Shown: positions 51,143 through 60,845 of the stretch, piece by piece
How positions within the stretch are numbered: the first letter of the stretch is position 1
How the letters are laid out: each line of letters begins with the position of its first letter
Origin: Pisolithus tinctorius
Lineage: Eukaryota > Basidiomycota > Agaricomycetes > Boletales > Pisolithaceae
DNA length: 64,000 bases
Assembly (NCBI GenBank): GCA_024663395.1
Contig: JANFAH010000016.1
Coordinates: forward strand, 372,001 to 436,000
Reading direction: 5' to 3'
Translations under genes and position numbers: made by a program
The notes under the pieces: generated by a model
Database searches by the model: none
Told to the model about the DNA's origin: nothing
Seen by the model: only the letters and a program-made list of their open reading frames with translations

Positions 51143-54100
51143 CTCCCCCCTGAATGTGCACCTCTGGAGAGTCAAGTGCTCCCCCCTGATGTGCCAAGTC
51201 CCAGTATCTTGCAGAACTCCATGACTTTGGTGCGGTGTAGTGGTTTGGTGAGGAGATCAGCAGCCTGGTCTGGGTTTTTCGCCACAGAAATCGCAGATTG
51301 GTTGTCCATGCACAAGGAAGAAGGGTTAGGGAGAGAAAGGCCAATTTCTTGCAGGAGATTTTGCATCCACTTGATTTCCTTGCCATCCTGGACTGCAGCC
51401 ATGTATTCTGCCTCAGTAGTGGATGGTGGTAAAAGGCTCACAACTCGAGGGGTCAGGTGCATAGGTGATGGAGTAGTCCAGAGTGCCCTTTAGATAGCAC
51501 ATAAGGTGCTTGACAGCAAGCTAGTGAGCCCAGCCTGGGTTGGAGTTGAATCTGGCCAGAACTCCGACCATATAAGCAATATCTGGGCGAGTGGTGGTGG
51601 CTAGGTACATTAGAGCACCCACAGCAGAGAGATAGGGAATTCTGCGCATAGTTGCAATCTCCTCAGGTGTTGTTGGGGATTGCTGGCGAGATAGGCGCAG
51701 GTTGGGCTCCATAGGAGTGGAAATGGGCTTACAGTCTGCCATTCCAAATCGCTCCAGGATATCCAGACAGTATTGGCGCTGGGATAGCGAAATCGAGCGA
51801 TTGCGGCAGTCCCTGTCAATTTGGATGCCTAGGAGTTGAGTGGTAGGTCCCAGGTTGCGGATTTGCTGGCTCAGTTGTGAGACGAAGGAGTGGATGGCTT
51901 CAGCAGAGCACGAGGCGAGGGTCATATCATCGACAAACACAGGTAGAATGATGGTAACATCATTTTGGGAATAGATGTAGATGCTGACATCTGAATAGGT
52001 TTGCCTGAAGCCAAGAGATGGAAGGACAGAGCGCATCTTCTTGTTCCAGCGGTTTCCTCCCTGTTTACTGCCATAAATCGCTTTCTGTAACAGACACACC
52101 TGAGATCTGGAGTCTCCATCAACAAATCCTTCAGGTCATGCCATATACACCTCGCAGTCCATCTCTCCATTCAGATATGCATGAGAAACATCAACTGAGC
52201 GAAGATGGATTGCGCTTCACCTTGAATACCCATTTGGAGCCAATGACTTTGCTCCCAGCAGGCCTAGGGACAAGTTTCCAGGTCCCATTGCTCTGGTGTG
52301 CTGCTAATTCCTCCAAGGCAGTTTCTCGCCATTTCTCAGCATCAGGGCGTCGCATAGCCTCTGAAAATGTCATTGGTTCATCAGGGAGAGATGCAGACAT
52401 AGCCAGTTCATCATCACTCTCCTCCATGTCCTCCACATCATCCAATTGTGCAGGAGAGAGTTTCCACCAGTCTCTAGGCTTCTGTCTGCGCCTCCTAGGG
52501 AGTCTAGCACCAATTCCAATTGGACTGGGGGCCCTTGGAGGTGGCACAGCCAATGGGGTGCGAGGAGGAGGTGCAGGCAGTTCTGGGAGAGCAACAGGAG
52601 GCCAAATGGGGTCTGGATCAGTGCCTACAGGTTCAACATCTCCCCCTTGATCCAGTCCACCATCAGATTGTTGCAATAAATGCAACCAGACAGGGGATTG
52701 AACCCTGGACCTCCCAGGTTTCGACCGGGTGCTCTAACCACTGAGCTATTTGGTCCAGGTATCTTAGCTTACTTGGTGTGGTTTAACCACCAAGTGCTAG
52801 TAGGGACTAGCATTGCTGAGTGCTGGAGTACTACACTTGCAACACAGATTTGCTGTCAGAGTCCAGGTCTGGAGTAGGGTGGTAGTACTCATGATTAGGA
52901 GTCGATGAGGGTGTTAAAAGCGGTGTTGGCGAAGGTATGGGTGAATGAGGTAGTCCAGGAATGTCTGGAGAGGGGCTGGTAGGGTGAGGGGACATGGGGA
53001 AGTACCTTTCATCGAAATCTGCCCTTTCTGAGATTACTGTGCGCTTTGTGGTGGGATTGTAGAACTTCGAGCCTTTGTAGCCTTCAGGGTAACCAATAAA
53101 GACACATTTCTCCATGTGGGGTTCTAGAGGTCGCCTCTTGTCCTTCTGGATGTGTACATAGGCTGTACAGCCCCAAACTCGAAGGTGGGACACATCTGGC
53201 TTTCTCCCATACCAGAGCTCATAAGGGGTCGCATTCTGGACCGCTTCAGTAGGGCATCTGTTCCAAACATGGACCAGGGAGGCTAGGCACTTGCCCCAGA
53301 AGGCCTTGGGCAGTCCAGACTCGTCCAACATGGTTGTCATTCGCTCAGAAAGCAGTCTGTTGGCTCGCTCTGCAACTCCATTCTGCTGGGGTCGATTTCT
53401 GACTGTGTGCTGGTGCAGGATACCGCACTGGGTGGTAAAATCATCGAATGCCTCGTGCAAAATCTTGATTTTTCGCCCTGTCTGGTTCTGGTCTTAAAGG
53501 CCTCAAAGACATCAGACTTTGCTTTTAGAGGCAAAGCAAAGTGAAAGCGAGAGAAATCATCGATGAAGGTGACCCAATACTTGTAGCCAGAGAAAGAGGG
53601 GTGGCCTACATGGTGTACATCGCTGTGGACGAGCTCTAGAGGCTGTGAAGCGTGCCAGGACGAGGTAGGGAAGGGATTTGAGTGCATCTTGCCAGCTAGG
53701 CAAGGTTCACTGACACGGCCACATGCAGATTTTGAGTCTATGGCCATTCCAGTCACCAGTTTTCGCTGTAGGAGCGATTTAACACCAGCTAGATGGAGGT
53801 GGGCGAGTCTCCTGTGCCATAGGTCGAGATCCAGATGCAGGGTAGTTGCTGCTGAGGCATACTCAGTGAGGGGAACAGTTTCACCCTCCAGGAGTGCGGA
53901 GTTGTTGTCCGAAATTCGCACAATGAAGAGAGGATGTCGAGAGCGCAGTCTAAAGGCCATCTGCGAAGAGTTGATGCTCACAGTGAACCCTTTGGTGCGA
54001 CAGAGAAATCAAACAGATAATCGATTATTGCGAAGAGCAGGGACGTGCAGCACATTGCTAAACTCGACAGAATGGCGCCTTTGACCTCCCACCACAGGCT

Positions 54101-54425
54101 CAAATAGCACAGACCCAATTCCAGCTGAATAGATGATTTTATTATCTGCTAGCTTGATAGGAATGCGTTTTGGGCTGTAATTTCGCAGCCAATGGCGATG
54201 GGGTGTCATATGAGCAGTGGCGCCCGAGTCTGCGATCCAATGGACGTCAACATCGAGTTGCAGAGGGCAGAGAAGGGAGGAGGGGTCAGGGAAGCGAAGA
54301 CTTGCATTTCCAGCGAATTCTACAGCTTGGGATGCGCTCTGGTGCGACGAGGGAGTTGTTGGCGCTGTCCCAGTTGCTTGGGAGGAAGCAGAAGGCGAGG
54401 AGGCTTGATTTGCGGTGTTGGCAGG
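51143..54425 (-). pseudogene. Copia-3 pol and end of gag, with several deletions
   Basis: Minus strand from 54425: gag tail (PANTANQASSPSASSQ), protease VHWIADSGATAHMTP (DSG), HRHWLRNYSPKRIPIKLADN, then 53981-53460 GAG_pre-integrase LDLWHRRLAHLHLAGVKSLL and CEPCLAGKMH-like zinc site. Integrase: LVHSDVHHVGHPS, RPQQNGVAERANRLLSE. The tRNA-bearing LTR 52669-52844 lies in the linker (SKSDGGLDQGG restored on removal). RT: SKVIGSKWVFKVKRNP, then a deletion to SHAYLNGEMDCEVYM, KAIYGSKQGGN and FVDDMTLAS (VDD, about 51930). RNase H: DIAYMVGVLARFN, a deletion, TTEAEYMAAVQDGKE, another deletion, QAADLLTKPLHRTK. Not functional. Confidence 0.9.
52669..52844 (-). repeat. tRNA-bearing 176-bp LTR-like element, copy 1, TSD CAGAT
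   Basis: TGTTGCAATAAATGC to CACTTGCAACA on plus, flanked by CAGAT at 52664-52668 and 52845-52849. The minus strand holds a 72-nt cloverleaf-compatible tRNA-like sequence (52755-52684) with A box TAGCTCAGTGG, B box GGTTCAATCC and a formal anticodon GAA (Phe), followed by GCA. Inserted in Copia-3; the coding frame continues when it is removed with one CAGAT. Confidence 0.92.
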
Positions 54426-55089
54426 TGACTGTAGTGCAGATGGCCTGTCAAACATCCCTTCCATGAAACCATTTGCATCAACTGAAGGGAACTGCTGCTG
54501 CAGCACAGCAAAATCAAACTGAGGGGAGGTTGCATGATTATTGGCCAAAATGGCTTTGGAAAGATCTGTCTGGACCATATGGGAAGTCAGGATGCTTCCT
54601 GCTGGCAAATTTGGCAGCATTTGGTGTGGAAGAGGATATATGCATTTGGGAGGGCATGTCATGTAAGTGTCTTTGCCCTTTGTCAACCTGTGCAAGCAGT
54701 GCAGCAACTTTGCAACATCATTTGCCATGTCATCCACCTCTGCAAAATGGTCCAACCAGCCAACTGCCATCACTCCTTTGCCTGCCTGCCTGTTTATGTT
54801 GTAATGTCACTGTAACTGCTTGCACAGGTTGACAAAGGGCAAAGACACTTACATGACATGCCCTCCCAAATGCGTTTATCCTCTTCCACACCAAATGCTG
54901 CCAAATTTGCCAGCAGGAAGCATCCTGACTTCCCATATGGTCCAGACAGATCTTTCCAAAGCCATTTTGGCCAATAATCATGCAACCTCCCCTCAGTTTG
55001 ATTTTGCCGTGCTGCAGCAGCAGTTCCCTTCAGTTGATGCAAATGGTTTCATGGAAGGGATGTTTGACAGGCCATCTGCACTACAGTCA
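54426..55089. repeat. Large palindrome: 274-bp inverted arms, 116-bp spacer
   Basis: Arms 54426-54699 and 54816-55089 are reverse complements with about four mismatches (for example GCACAGCAA/GCACGGCAA and GATATATGC/GATAAACGC). The spacer is 54700-54815. Each arm encodes the same peptide outward-to-inward (HQMLPNLPAGSILTSHMVQT, QFDFAVLQQQFPSVDANGFM), in frame on the minus strand with an extension into the spacer (EVDDMANDVAKLLHCLHRL). This is a fragment of an unrecognised gene, not Copia. To the left lies Copia-3 (minus), to the right more of the same unknown sequence and then Copia gag (plus). Confidence 0.9.
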
Positions 55090-55269
55090 TTATTGATCCG
55101 TCCAGCCATGTTGATGCTGCAAGCAAAACCCTCCTCATCCTTCACCTCAGACTTGGCTTGTCCACCCATGCCAGACAGTTGAACTTTCTCCACCCATTGC
55201 ATGCAAATGAACATGCCATGCCCTGCCACATCCTCTGCAGCATCTGTTGCTAATGCACAAATTGGTGAT
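55090..55269 (+). other. Continuation of the unknown gene fragment
   Basis: Reads on in the frame of the right arm (LLIRPAMLMLQAKPSSSFTS) to a stop at 55182. Then 55183-55269 is joined to Copia gag. Identity unknown; it may be a captured host or transposon gene piece. Confidence 0.35.
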
Positions 55270-55573
55270 GTTGATGCTGTACAGGATGACCCTGTGCAAA
55301 TCTGGTTGACTCTTGGCTCCATCTGCCTCCAGCAGTGCCCTGGAGCTCAATTTAATGCCTGGGACAATTTCTTTTTGGTCAGGATGCAGCCAGATGAATC
55401 CCTCAGCTCCCTAATCGCTAGAATCGAAGACTCTATGTCCAAAATTCAAGAATTGCGCCCCAAGGAAGAGTCCTCTACTACTCCATATTCCATCAAGGAT
55501 ATGGACAATGAACTTGTCTGCATGGCTTTGGTGCACTATCCAGGTGAAGAGTACTCTCATTTCACCTCCTCTC
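55270..55573 (+). pseudogene. Copia gag fragment
   Basis: DAVQDDPVQIWLTLGSICLQ, QPDESLSSLIARIEDSMSKI and DNELVCMALVHYPGEEYSHF match the same segments of Copia-7 gag (minus, 58600-57950). Plus-strand here, no start or knuckle; it breaks off at the LTR-A fragment at 55574. Confidence 0.8.
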
Positions 55574-55617
55574 TGTTCAAATAATCACAACTGGAGCCCT
55601 CTGGTGCCCAGTGTAAG
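55574..55617 (-). repeat. LTR-A fragment (terminal 44 bp)
   Basis: TGTTCAAATAATCACAACTG to GTGCCCAGTGTAAG, matching the start of 59342-59630, then cut. Adjoins an unrelated-register Copia RNase H fragment. Confidence 0.75.
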
Positions 55618-56599
55618 TTCTTCTTCTCCCTGGCCCTCAGTGATGTTGCATCCTCCAGCACTTGCTCCTTCCCAGGCCTCAGGGTTTTTTGCCACTGATA
55701 TTGCAGATTGGTTGTCTATCCGCAGGGAGGATGGGTTTGAGAGCAAAAAACCGATTTCCTGCAGTAAATTGCACATCCATTTGATCTCCTTCCCAGCTTG
55801 GACTGCTGCCATGTACTCTGCCTCTGTGGTGGATAAAGCGACCACTCCCTGCAACTTAGAGGACCAGGAAACAGCTCCAATGCCCATTTTGATCACATAA
55901 CCACCTGTAGAGCGACCAGTGTCCTTGCAACCACCATGATCTGCATCAGAGAAGGTGGTGAAAGGTTCAGGAGTCGAAGGATCTGTTCAGATATCCACTT
56001 TGCTGAGGCCCTTGTGCCCAGTGTAAGAGACTATGATTGAGGGAAATACTACAGACAACATACCTTGTGCCCAGTGTAAGAGACTGAAGAAAATATCACT
56101 GGGCACACAGCAGTAAGTGCGCAAAAATGATAAACAATGGTAAATAGTAAACAAAAACAAACCAAGGGCACTTAGAGCGAAGCTAATTGTCCACTATAAG
56201 TCTGTAGTGTGAGAGAAGAACATAATAAAGGATAAACTGCGAAATGAGGTGCACAGGCACCACATATGAACAGGATCAGGGGAATAAGTGATGGAGTAGT
56301 CCAGAAAACCCTTTAGATAGCGCATCAGGTGCTTCACAGCAAGCCAATGAGCCCAGCCAGGATTGGAGTTGAATCTGGCCAGAACTCTGACAGTGTAGGC
56401 AATATCTGGGCAAGTGGTGGTGGCAAGGTACATCAAAGCACCTACAGCAGAGAGATAAAGGGACTTTGGGCATAGTTTCGACTTCTTCAGGAGTCTGGGG
56501 AGATTGCTGGAGAGATAGGCGGAGATTGGGTTCCATGGGTGTCGAAATTGGCTTACAGTCAGCCATTCCAAATCTCTCTAAGATATCTAAGCAATACTG
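55618..56599 (-). pseudogene. Copia-5 RNase H/RT fragment, split by a solo LTR
   Basis: Minus strand from 56599: MADCKPISTPMEPNLRLS and, after a frameshift, DVPCHHHLPRYC-type decay of the usual MYLATTTRPDIAY; DYSITYSPD. Then the solo LTR 55984-56272, then STPEPFTTFSDADHGGCKD, GAVSWSSKLQGVVALSTTEA and SLRIDNQSAISVAKNPEAWE to about 55660. Excising the LTR joins PDP to STPEPF in frame. Fragment boundaries are rearrangement points (LTR-A at 56600, LTR fragment at 55617). Confidence 0.88.
55984..56272 (-). repeat. Solo LTR-A (289 bp) with TSD GGATC
   Basis: TGTTCAGATATCC to CATATGAACA, with GGATC at 55979-55983 and 56273-56277. Confidence 0.93.
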
Positions 56600-56886
56600 T
56601 GTTCATATGTGGTGCCTGTGCACATGATTTCGCATGTTATACTTTATTATGTTCTTTTCTTACTCTACAGACTTCAAGAGGACACTTATCTTCGCTCTAA
56701 GTGTCCCTGGTTTGCCTTTGTTGATTATTTACATTTGTTTATCATTTTTGCGCACTTACTGCACTGTGCCCAGTGATATTTTCTTCAGTCTCTTACACTG
56801 GGCACAAGGTATGTTGTCTGTAGTATTTACCCCAATATTATTCTCTTACACTGGGCACAAGGCCTACTTTGTGGGATATTTGAACA
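56600..56886 (+). repeat. LTR-A, 5' LTR of Copia-6
   Basis: TGTTCATATGTGGTGCCTG to GGATATTTGAACA (287 bp), followed directly by the primer site GGTTATGAGCCCCGC (56887-56901). This proves it is a 5' LTR in plus orientation. Confidence 0.9.
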
Positions 56887-56901
56887 GGTTATGAGCCCCG
56901 C
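56887..56901 (+). other. Primer binding site of Copia-6 (half tRNA-iMet type)
   Basis: GGTTATGAGCCCCGC abutting the LTR end TTTGAACA. Twelve bases complementary to the anticodon region of initiator tRNA-Met. Confidence 0.78.
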
Positions 56902-57146
56902 GCTCTAGGAATTCCCAGACACATCATACGACACGTCATCCACCTCTGCGCAAATTTTCGACCTGCCAAACCCACTCCCTCGTCCTCTATTGCGACTTTC
57001 TCGCCTCCCAGCTTCGAGGCTCAACCTGGAAAGGCGAAATGAAGGCTTTCCTGCGCACCAAAGGCCTCTGGACTATTGTCAGTGGCACTGAAAAGCGCCC
57101 TGAAGAGTCCAAAACCGAAGCTAGAGCCAAATGGGACGATTATAGA
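56902..57146 (+). pseudogene. Copia-6 leader and gag start, truncated
   Basis: Leader homologous to 41781-41948, then STWKGEMKAFLRTKGLWTIV and EESKTEARAKWDD-like sequence to 57146, where it meets an inverted Copia integrase fragment. Only the first ~45 Gag codons remain. Confidence 0.75.
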
Positions 57147-57244
57147 ATTTCCAGCCTTTGTATCCCTGAGGGTAGCCTATAAAGTCGCATTTCTCCACAT
57201 GGGAGTCAAGGGGTCACCTTTTGTCTCTCTGGACATGTACATAG
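57147..57244 (-). pseudogene. Copia integrase-end fragment
   Basis: Minus strand: YVHVQRDKR, SHVEKCDFIGYPQGYKG, the segment following the integrase core in Copia-2 and Copia-3. In antiparallel orientation to Copia-6 and joined to it without an LTR: a rearrangement junction. Confidence 0.75.
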
Positions 57245-57531
57245 TGTTCATATGTGGTGCCTGTGCACCTCATTTCGCAGTTTATCCTTGATTATGTTCT
57301 TTTCTCACTCTACAGACTTGTAGTGGACACTTAGCTTCGCTCTAAGTGTCCTTGGTTTGTTTTTGTTTACTATTTACATTTGTTTATCATTTTTGCACAC
57401 TTACTGCTCTGTGCCCAGTGAAATTTTCTTCAGTCTCTTACATTGGGCACAAGGTATGTCTCCTGTAGTATTTACTTCAATACTAGTCTCTTACACTGGG
57501 CACAAGGCCTTCAGGTTGGATTAATAAAACA
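57245..57531 (+). repeat. LTR-A copy at a rearrangement junction
   Basis: TGTTCATATGTGG to GGATTAATAAAACA (287 bp). The left five bases are CATAG, the right TTTTT: no target duplication. Both flanks are minus-strand Copia (integrase end to the left, gag to the right), so sequence was probably lost here by recombination. Confidence 0.8.
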
Positions 57532-57556
57532 TTTTTGTGTCACTGGCACTTCTGGG

Positions 57557-57732
57557 TGTTGCAATAAATGCGACCAGACAGGGGATTGAACCCTGGACCT
57601 CCCAGGTTTCGACCGGGTGCTCTAACCACTGAGCTATTTGGTCAAGCTATCTAGGCTTACTTGGTGTGGTTTAACCACCAAGTGCTAGTAGGGACTAGTG
57701 TTGCTGAGTGCTGGAGTATTACACTTGCAACA
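57557..57732 (-). repeat. tRNA-bearing 176-bp LTR-like element, copy 2, TSD CTGGG
   Basis: TGTTGCAATAAATGCGACC to CACTTGCAACA, flanked by CTGGG at 57552-57556 and 57733-57737. tRNA-like sequence on the minus strand with intact acceptor pairing (GACCAAA with TCTGGTC). Inserted in Copia-7 gag. Confidence 0.93.
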
Positions 57733-58097
57733 CTGGGAGAGATAGACAGACTTCACTTTTGCCAGGTTTTGGCATTTATGGACACAGTGTCCTAGAAATT
57801 CGCAAAACGAGCAAGGGGTGGAGGTAGGGCACCTGCAATTGCTGGAGGAGCTGAATAGCGCAGTCTCTGATGTAGGGGCTTCAGGGCGTCGTTTTCGCTG
57901 CAATTCCTCAGCCAGGAACGCTTCTTTGAGTTTTTCCTTGTGCAAGGATTGGAAAAGGAGTACGGAGGACGCAAAATGGGAGTATTCATCGCCCAAAGAG
58001 CAAACCATAGCCATGCAGACTAGCTCATTATCCAAGTCCTTGATGGTGTAAGGACTGGAGGTGTCTTTGGGGTGCAATTCCTGGATTTTGGACATAG

Positions 58098-58382
58098 TGT
58101 TACAGTGGTGCCTCTGCACCTCTGTTCGCATTTTCATTCATTCTACTGTTATGTGCTATACTAATATTGTCTAACTTCGCATTCCTACACTATACAGTGT
58201 TATGGTATGTTGTGACTGTTTGTTGTCCTTTGTTTACCATTTTTGCGCACTTAGCAATTCTGTGTGCCCAGTGTATTTTCTCTTCAGTCTCTTACACTGG
58301 GCACAAGGTAATGTCAATACTTAGCTCTTGAATATAGTCTCTTACACTGGGCACAAGGCCTACATTGTGGGATATTTTAACA
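58098..58382 (+). repeat. Solo LTR-B (285 bp) with TSD CATAG
   Basis: TGTTACAGTGGTGCC to GGATATTTTAACA, with CATAG at 58093-58097 and 58383-58387. Removing it joins IARIEDSM to SKIQELHPKD in Copia-7 gag. Confidence 0.93.
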
Positions 58383-58960
58383 CATAGAATCTTCAATCCT
58401 AGCAATCAGAGAGCTCAGGGACTCATCTGGTTGTTTTCTAATGGAGAGGAAGTCATCCCAGGCATTGAAGCGAGCACCAGGGCGCTGTTGGAGGTGAATA
58501 GAGGCGAGGGTCGACCAGATCTGGACAGGATCATCCTGAACAGCCTCCACATGGGTTCTCTGTTTGCTAGAAAGTGCCAGGTAAAGGTCTCCAGCTGCTC
58601 TGTCCGCTCTGAGGTCCCATTTAGAGCGAGCTTCGGTTTTTGACTCATCTGGGCACTTTTCAGAGTCATTAACAATGGTCCAGAGGCCTTTAGTACACAG
58701 GAAGGCCTTCATTTCACCTTTCCAGGTGTTGTAGTTCAAAGAGGTGAGTTTTGTGACTGAGAATGACCAGTGGGAGTGTTCTGCAGTCATGGTAGCAAAT
58801 TTAGGGCAAAAGGAGCGATTGGGAGGTGGATGGGGTGAGTCTGGAGGGTGAGAGGGCGAAGACAAATCGACAGAGGGCGAGAATGTGGTCTGAGGCGGTC
58901 GAGATTTTGCGCAGAGGTGGATGATGTGGCGAATGGCACGTCGGGAAAGTCCTAGCGCGC

Positions 58961-58973
58961 AGGGCTCATACCC
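58961..58973 (-). other. Primer binding site of Copia-7
   Basis: Minus strand GGGTATGAGCCCT next to the LTR end: one base different from GGTTATGAGCCCT at the other Copia sites. Confidence 0.65.
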
Positions 58974-59262
58974 TGTTCAGATAACCACAGCTTCAGGCCA
59001 CTGGTGCCCAGTGTAAGAGACTAAAATTGACTGACATACTACAGACAACATACCTGGTGCCCAGTGTAAGAGACTGAAGAAAATTTCACTGGGCACACAG
59101 CAGTAAGTGCGCAAAAATGATAAACAAAGCTAAACAATTAACAGAAACAAACCAAGGACACTTGGAGTGAAGCTAAGTGTCCAATGCTAGTGTAGGGTCA
59201 ACAGGAAATATAATAAAGTAAGAAATGCGAACTCTGAGGTGCACAGGCACCTAATGTGAACA
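58974..59262 (-). repeat. LTR-A, 5' LTR of Copia-7
   Basis: TGTTCAGATAACC to AATGTGAACA (289 bp) in minus orientation, adjacent to the primer site and gag leader. To its right, DIRS-2 recombinase sequence starts at 59263, so Copia-7 inserted into DIRS-2. Confidence 0.9.
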
Positions 59263-59799
59263 GTAGCAGCCTGCACAGCTCGAGAGGAATGCAATTAGAG
59301 TGTTGGCTGACATGGGTGCATGCTGCCCATCTGGGAGCTTGTGTTCAAATAATCACAACTGGAAACCTCTGGTGCCCAGTGTAAGAGACTGATAGTGGAG
59401 GAAATTGTACATAAGACCTACCTGGTGCCCAGTGTAAGAGACTGAAGAAAATTTCACTGGGCACACAACTGTAAGTGCGCAAAAATGATAAACAAAGGAA
59501 AACAATAAACAATCACAAAGCAAGGACACTTAGAGCGAAGTATAGTGTTCAATAGAAGTCTGTAGGGTTAGATAGTAATGTAACAAAGAAAGGAAATGGA
59601 ATGGAGGTGCACAGGCACCTAAAGTGAACAGCTTGTGTGTGTTGCAGTATATGTGGTATGTCTGCAGACCTGCCCCATATGCTTCTTTGGTTTTCTCTGC
59701 CCAGGATGTCCCAATAACTTCAAGGACATGGTTGAGTTGTTCCTCCAATATGCTGTGTGCACTTCCCCATTCCACTTCTGCTGCTACTCATGCATTGGT
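59263..59799 (-). pseudogene. DIRS-2 tyrosine recombinase, N-terminal arm only
   Basis: LNHVLEVIGTSWAEKTKEAY and GLQTYHIYCNTHKL, then after the solo LTR-A, PDGQHAPMSANTLIAFLSSC. This parallels ASWTEATKELYRTSLLVYHV and LISSDLLSAFLVSC in DIRS-1. The catalytic domain is missing; it would lie beyond the Copia-7 insertion. Confidence 0.78.
59342..59630 (-). repeat. Solo LTR-A (289 bp) with TSD GCTTG
   Basis: TGTTCAAATAATCAC to AAAGTGAACA, with GCTTG at 59337-59341 and 59631-59635. Very close to the Copia-2 5' LTR (35622 plus 41704), suggesting the same source lineage. Confidence 0.93.
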
Positions 59800-59975
59800 T
59801 GTTGCAAGAAATGCGACCAGACAGGGGATTGAACCCTGGACCTCCCAGGTTTCCACCAGGTGCTCTCCCTGCTGAGCTATTTGGTCAAGGGATCTAGGCT
59901 TACTTGGTGTGGTTTAACCACCAAGTGCTAGTAGGGACTAGTGTTGCTGAGTGCTGGAGTATTACACCTGCAACA
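59800..59975 (-). repeat. tRNA-bearing 176-bp LTR-like element, copy 3, TSD TTGGT
   Basis: TGTTGCAAGAAATGC to CACCTGCAACA, flanked by TTGGT at 59795-59799 and 59976-59980. Its tRNA-like part is more diverged (CTCCCTGCTGAGC in the D-arm side, TTTCCACCAGG in the anticodon arm). Inserted in DIRS-2 between RNase H and recombinase. Confidence 0.92.
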
Positions 59976-60845
59976 TTGGTGGCCAATGGGCACCACAGCA
60001 TGAGTCACTCTCTGGCTAGGCAGTGAGGATGCAGAGGGGAAGGGAGTGGGGTTAAGCCAGGCTTGTAGGGACATGTGTTTGTGGTGAATGACTGTTGAGA
60101 GCTCTCTTCATTTGTGAGGGGAACATTGAAGCGCTGGCATTGCTCACTGCTGGGGGGAGAATAGAGCTTGTTGCATGTAGTCATCCTCACATGCATCTGC
60201 TGCATGTCTGTTCTCTCTCACTTCAAGGACATTGTGAGCATGATCAACAAGTTTTGCTGCTGGGGGTGGGTATGCTCCTTCTCTCCTGAGTCTGAGTTCA
60301 GTGGGATTGGGAAGGTCTGAGGCATCCACAATGTATTGGTCCAGGCATTCTGGGATTGTGATCAGAGGGAGAGCAAGGTCAGGGGGACCATAGGAACCTC
60401 TCAACAGGCCATCTGCAGGGTTGGCTCTACTGGGGACATATCTGGTGTGTATCTTCTCGATGCAAGGGGAGTTAGCAATGATGGAATGGATTTGTTTGAA
60501 TACTTCATTGACTTCTGCATTGTGATACCAGCCTTTGATGACTCTGGAGTTATTGCCAAACACAATGAAAGTTGTTTTTGCTGTGCTCATTTGTTTGAGT
60601 GTGTGGACCAGGAACTCAAAAGTGACTGCTTCAGCCCAGCCAATGTCTCTTGACCCACTCTGAGATGAATGCCACCCTGGGATGAGCCTCCATGCTCTCC
60701 ATCTTTCTCCAATCATGATGCCAATGCCAATGCCAGAGCTTGCATCTGGGAATGTGCCCATGTCTGTGAAGCAGTGAGGGGGGAGGATGGGGCAGCAGAC
60801 CTTGTTGGCTTGTAGTTTGTCTGTCCACCAGTCTAGGTTGTTCAC
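59976..60845 (-). pseudogene. DIRS-2 RNase H and linker to recombinase
   Basis: LDWWTDKLQANKVCCPILPP, GTFPDASSGIGIGIMI (first RNase H Asp), WRAWRLIPGWHSSQSGSRDI, EAVTFEFLVHTLKQMS, FIVFGNNSRVIKGWYHN (Asn-Asn in place of the SDN Asp in DIRS-1), YVPSRANPADGLLRGSYG. Then a linker to about 59981. The complete spacing here shows that 26398-28253 in DIRS-1 is an insertion. Confidence 0.85.

Larger units (their letters stand above)
57532..58790 (-). pseudogene. Copia-7 gag, split by two solo elements
   Basis: Starts MTAEHSHWSFSVTKLTS at 58790 (the ORF is open a little upstream). YNTWKGEMKAFLCTKGLW, EAVQDDPVQIWSTLASIHLQ, DESLSSLIARIEDSM, then solo LTR-B 58098-58382; continues SKIQELHPKD, DNELVCMAMVCSLGDEYSHF, KEKLKEAFLAEELQRKRRPE and the CCHC knuckle CSFCEFLGHCVHKC (about 57830-57780). 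Then the tRNA-bearing element 57557-57732 and a few more codons to 57532. This is the fullest Gag of the family in the window and shows what Copia-2 has deleted. TGA in the last codons shows decay. Confidence 0.88.

Noticed and set aside
52669..52844. Ordinary tRNA-derived SINE
   Set aside because: Four of four copies have exactly 5-bp TSDs, perfect inverted TG/CA ends, the same length and no poly-A tail, which fits integrase rather than target-primed insertion.
57245..57531. Solo LTR with TSD CATAG
   Set aside because: CATAG precedes it but TTTTT follows. The CATAG similarity to the TSD at 58093 is coincidental, so no insertion boundary is claimed.
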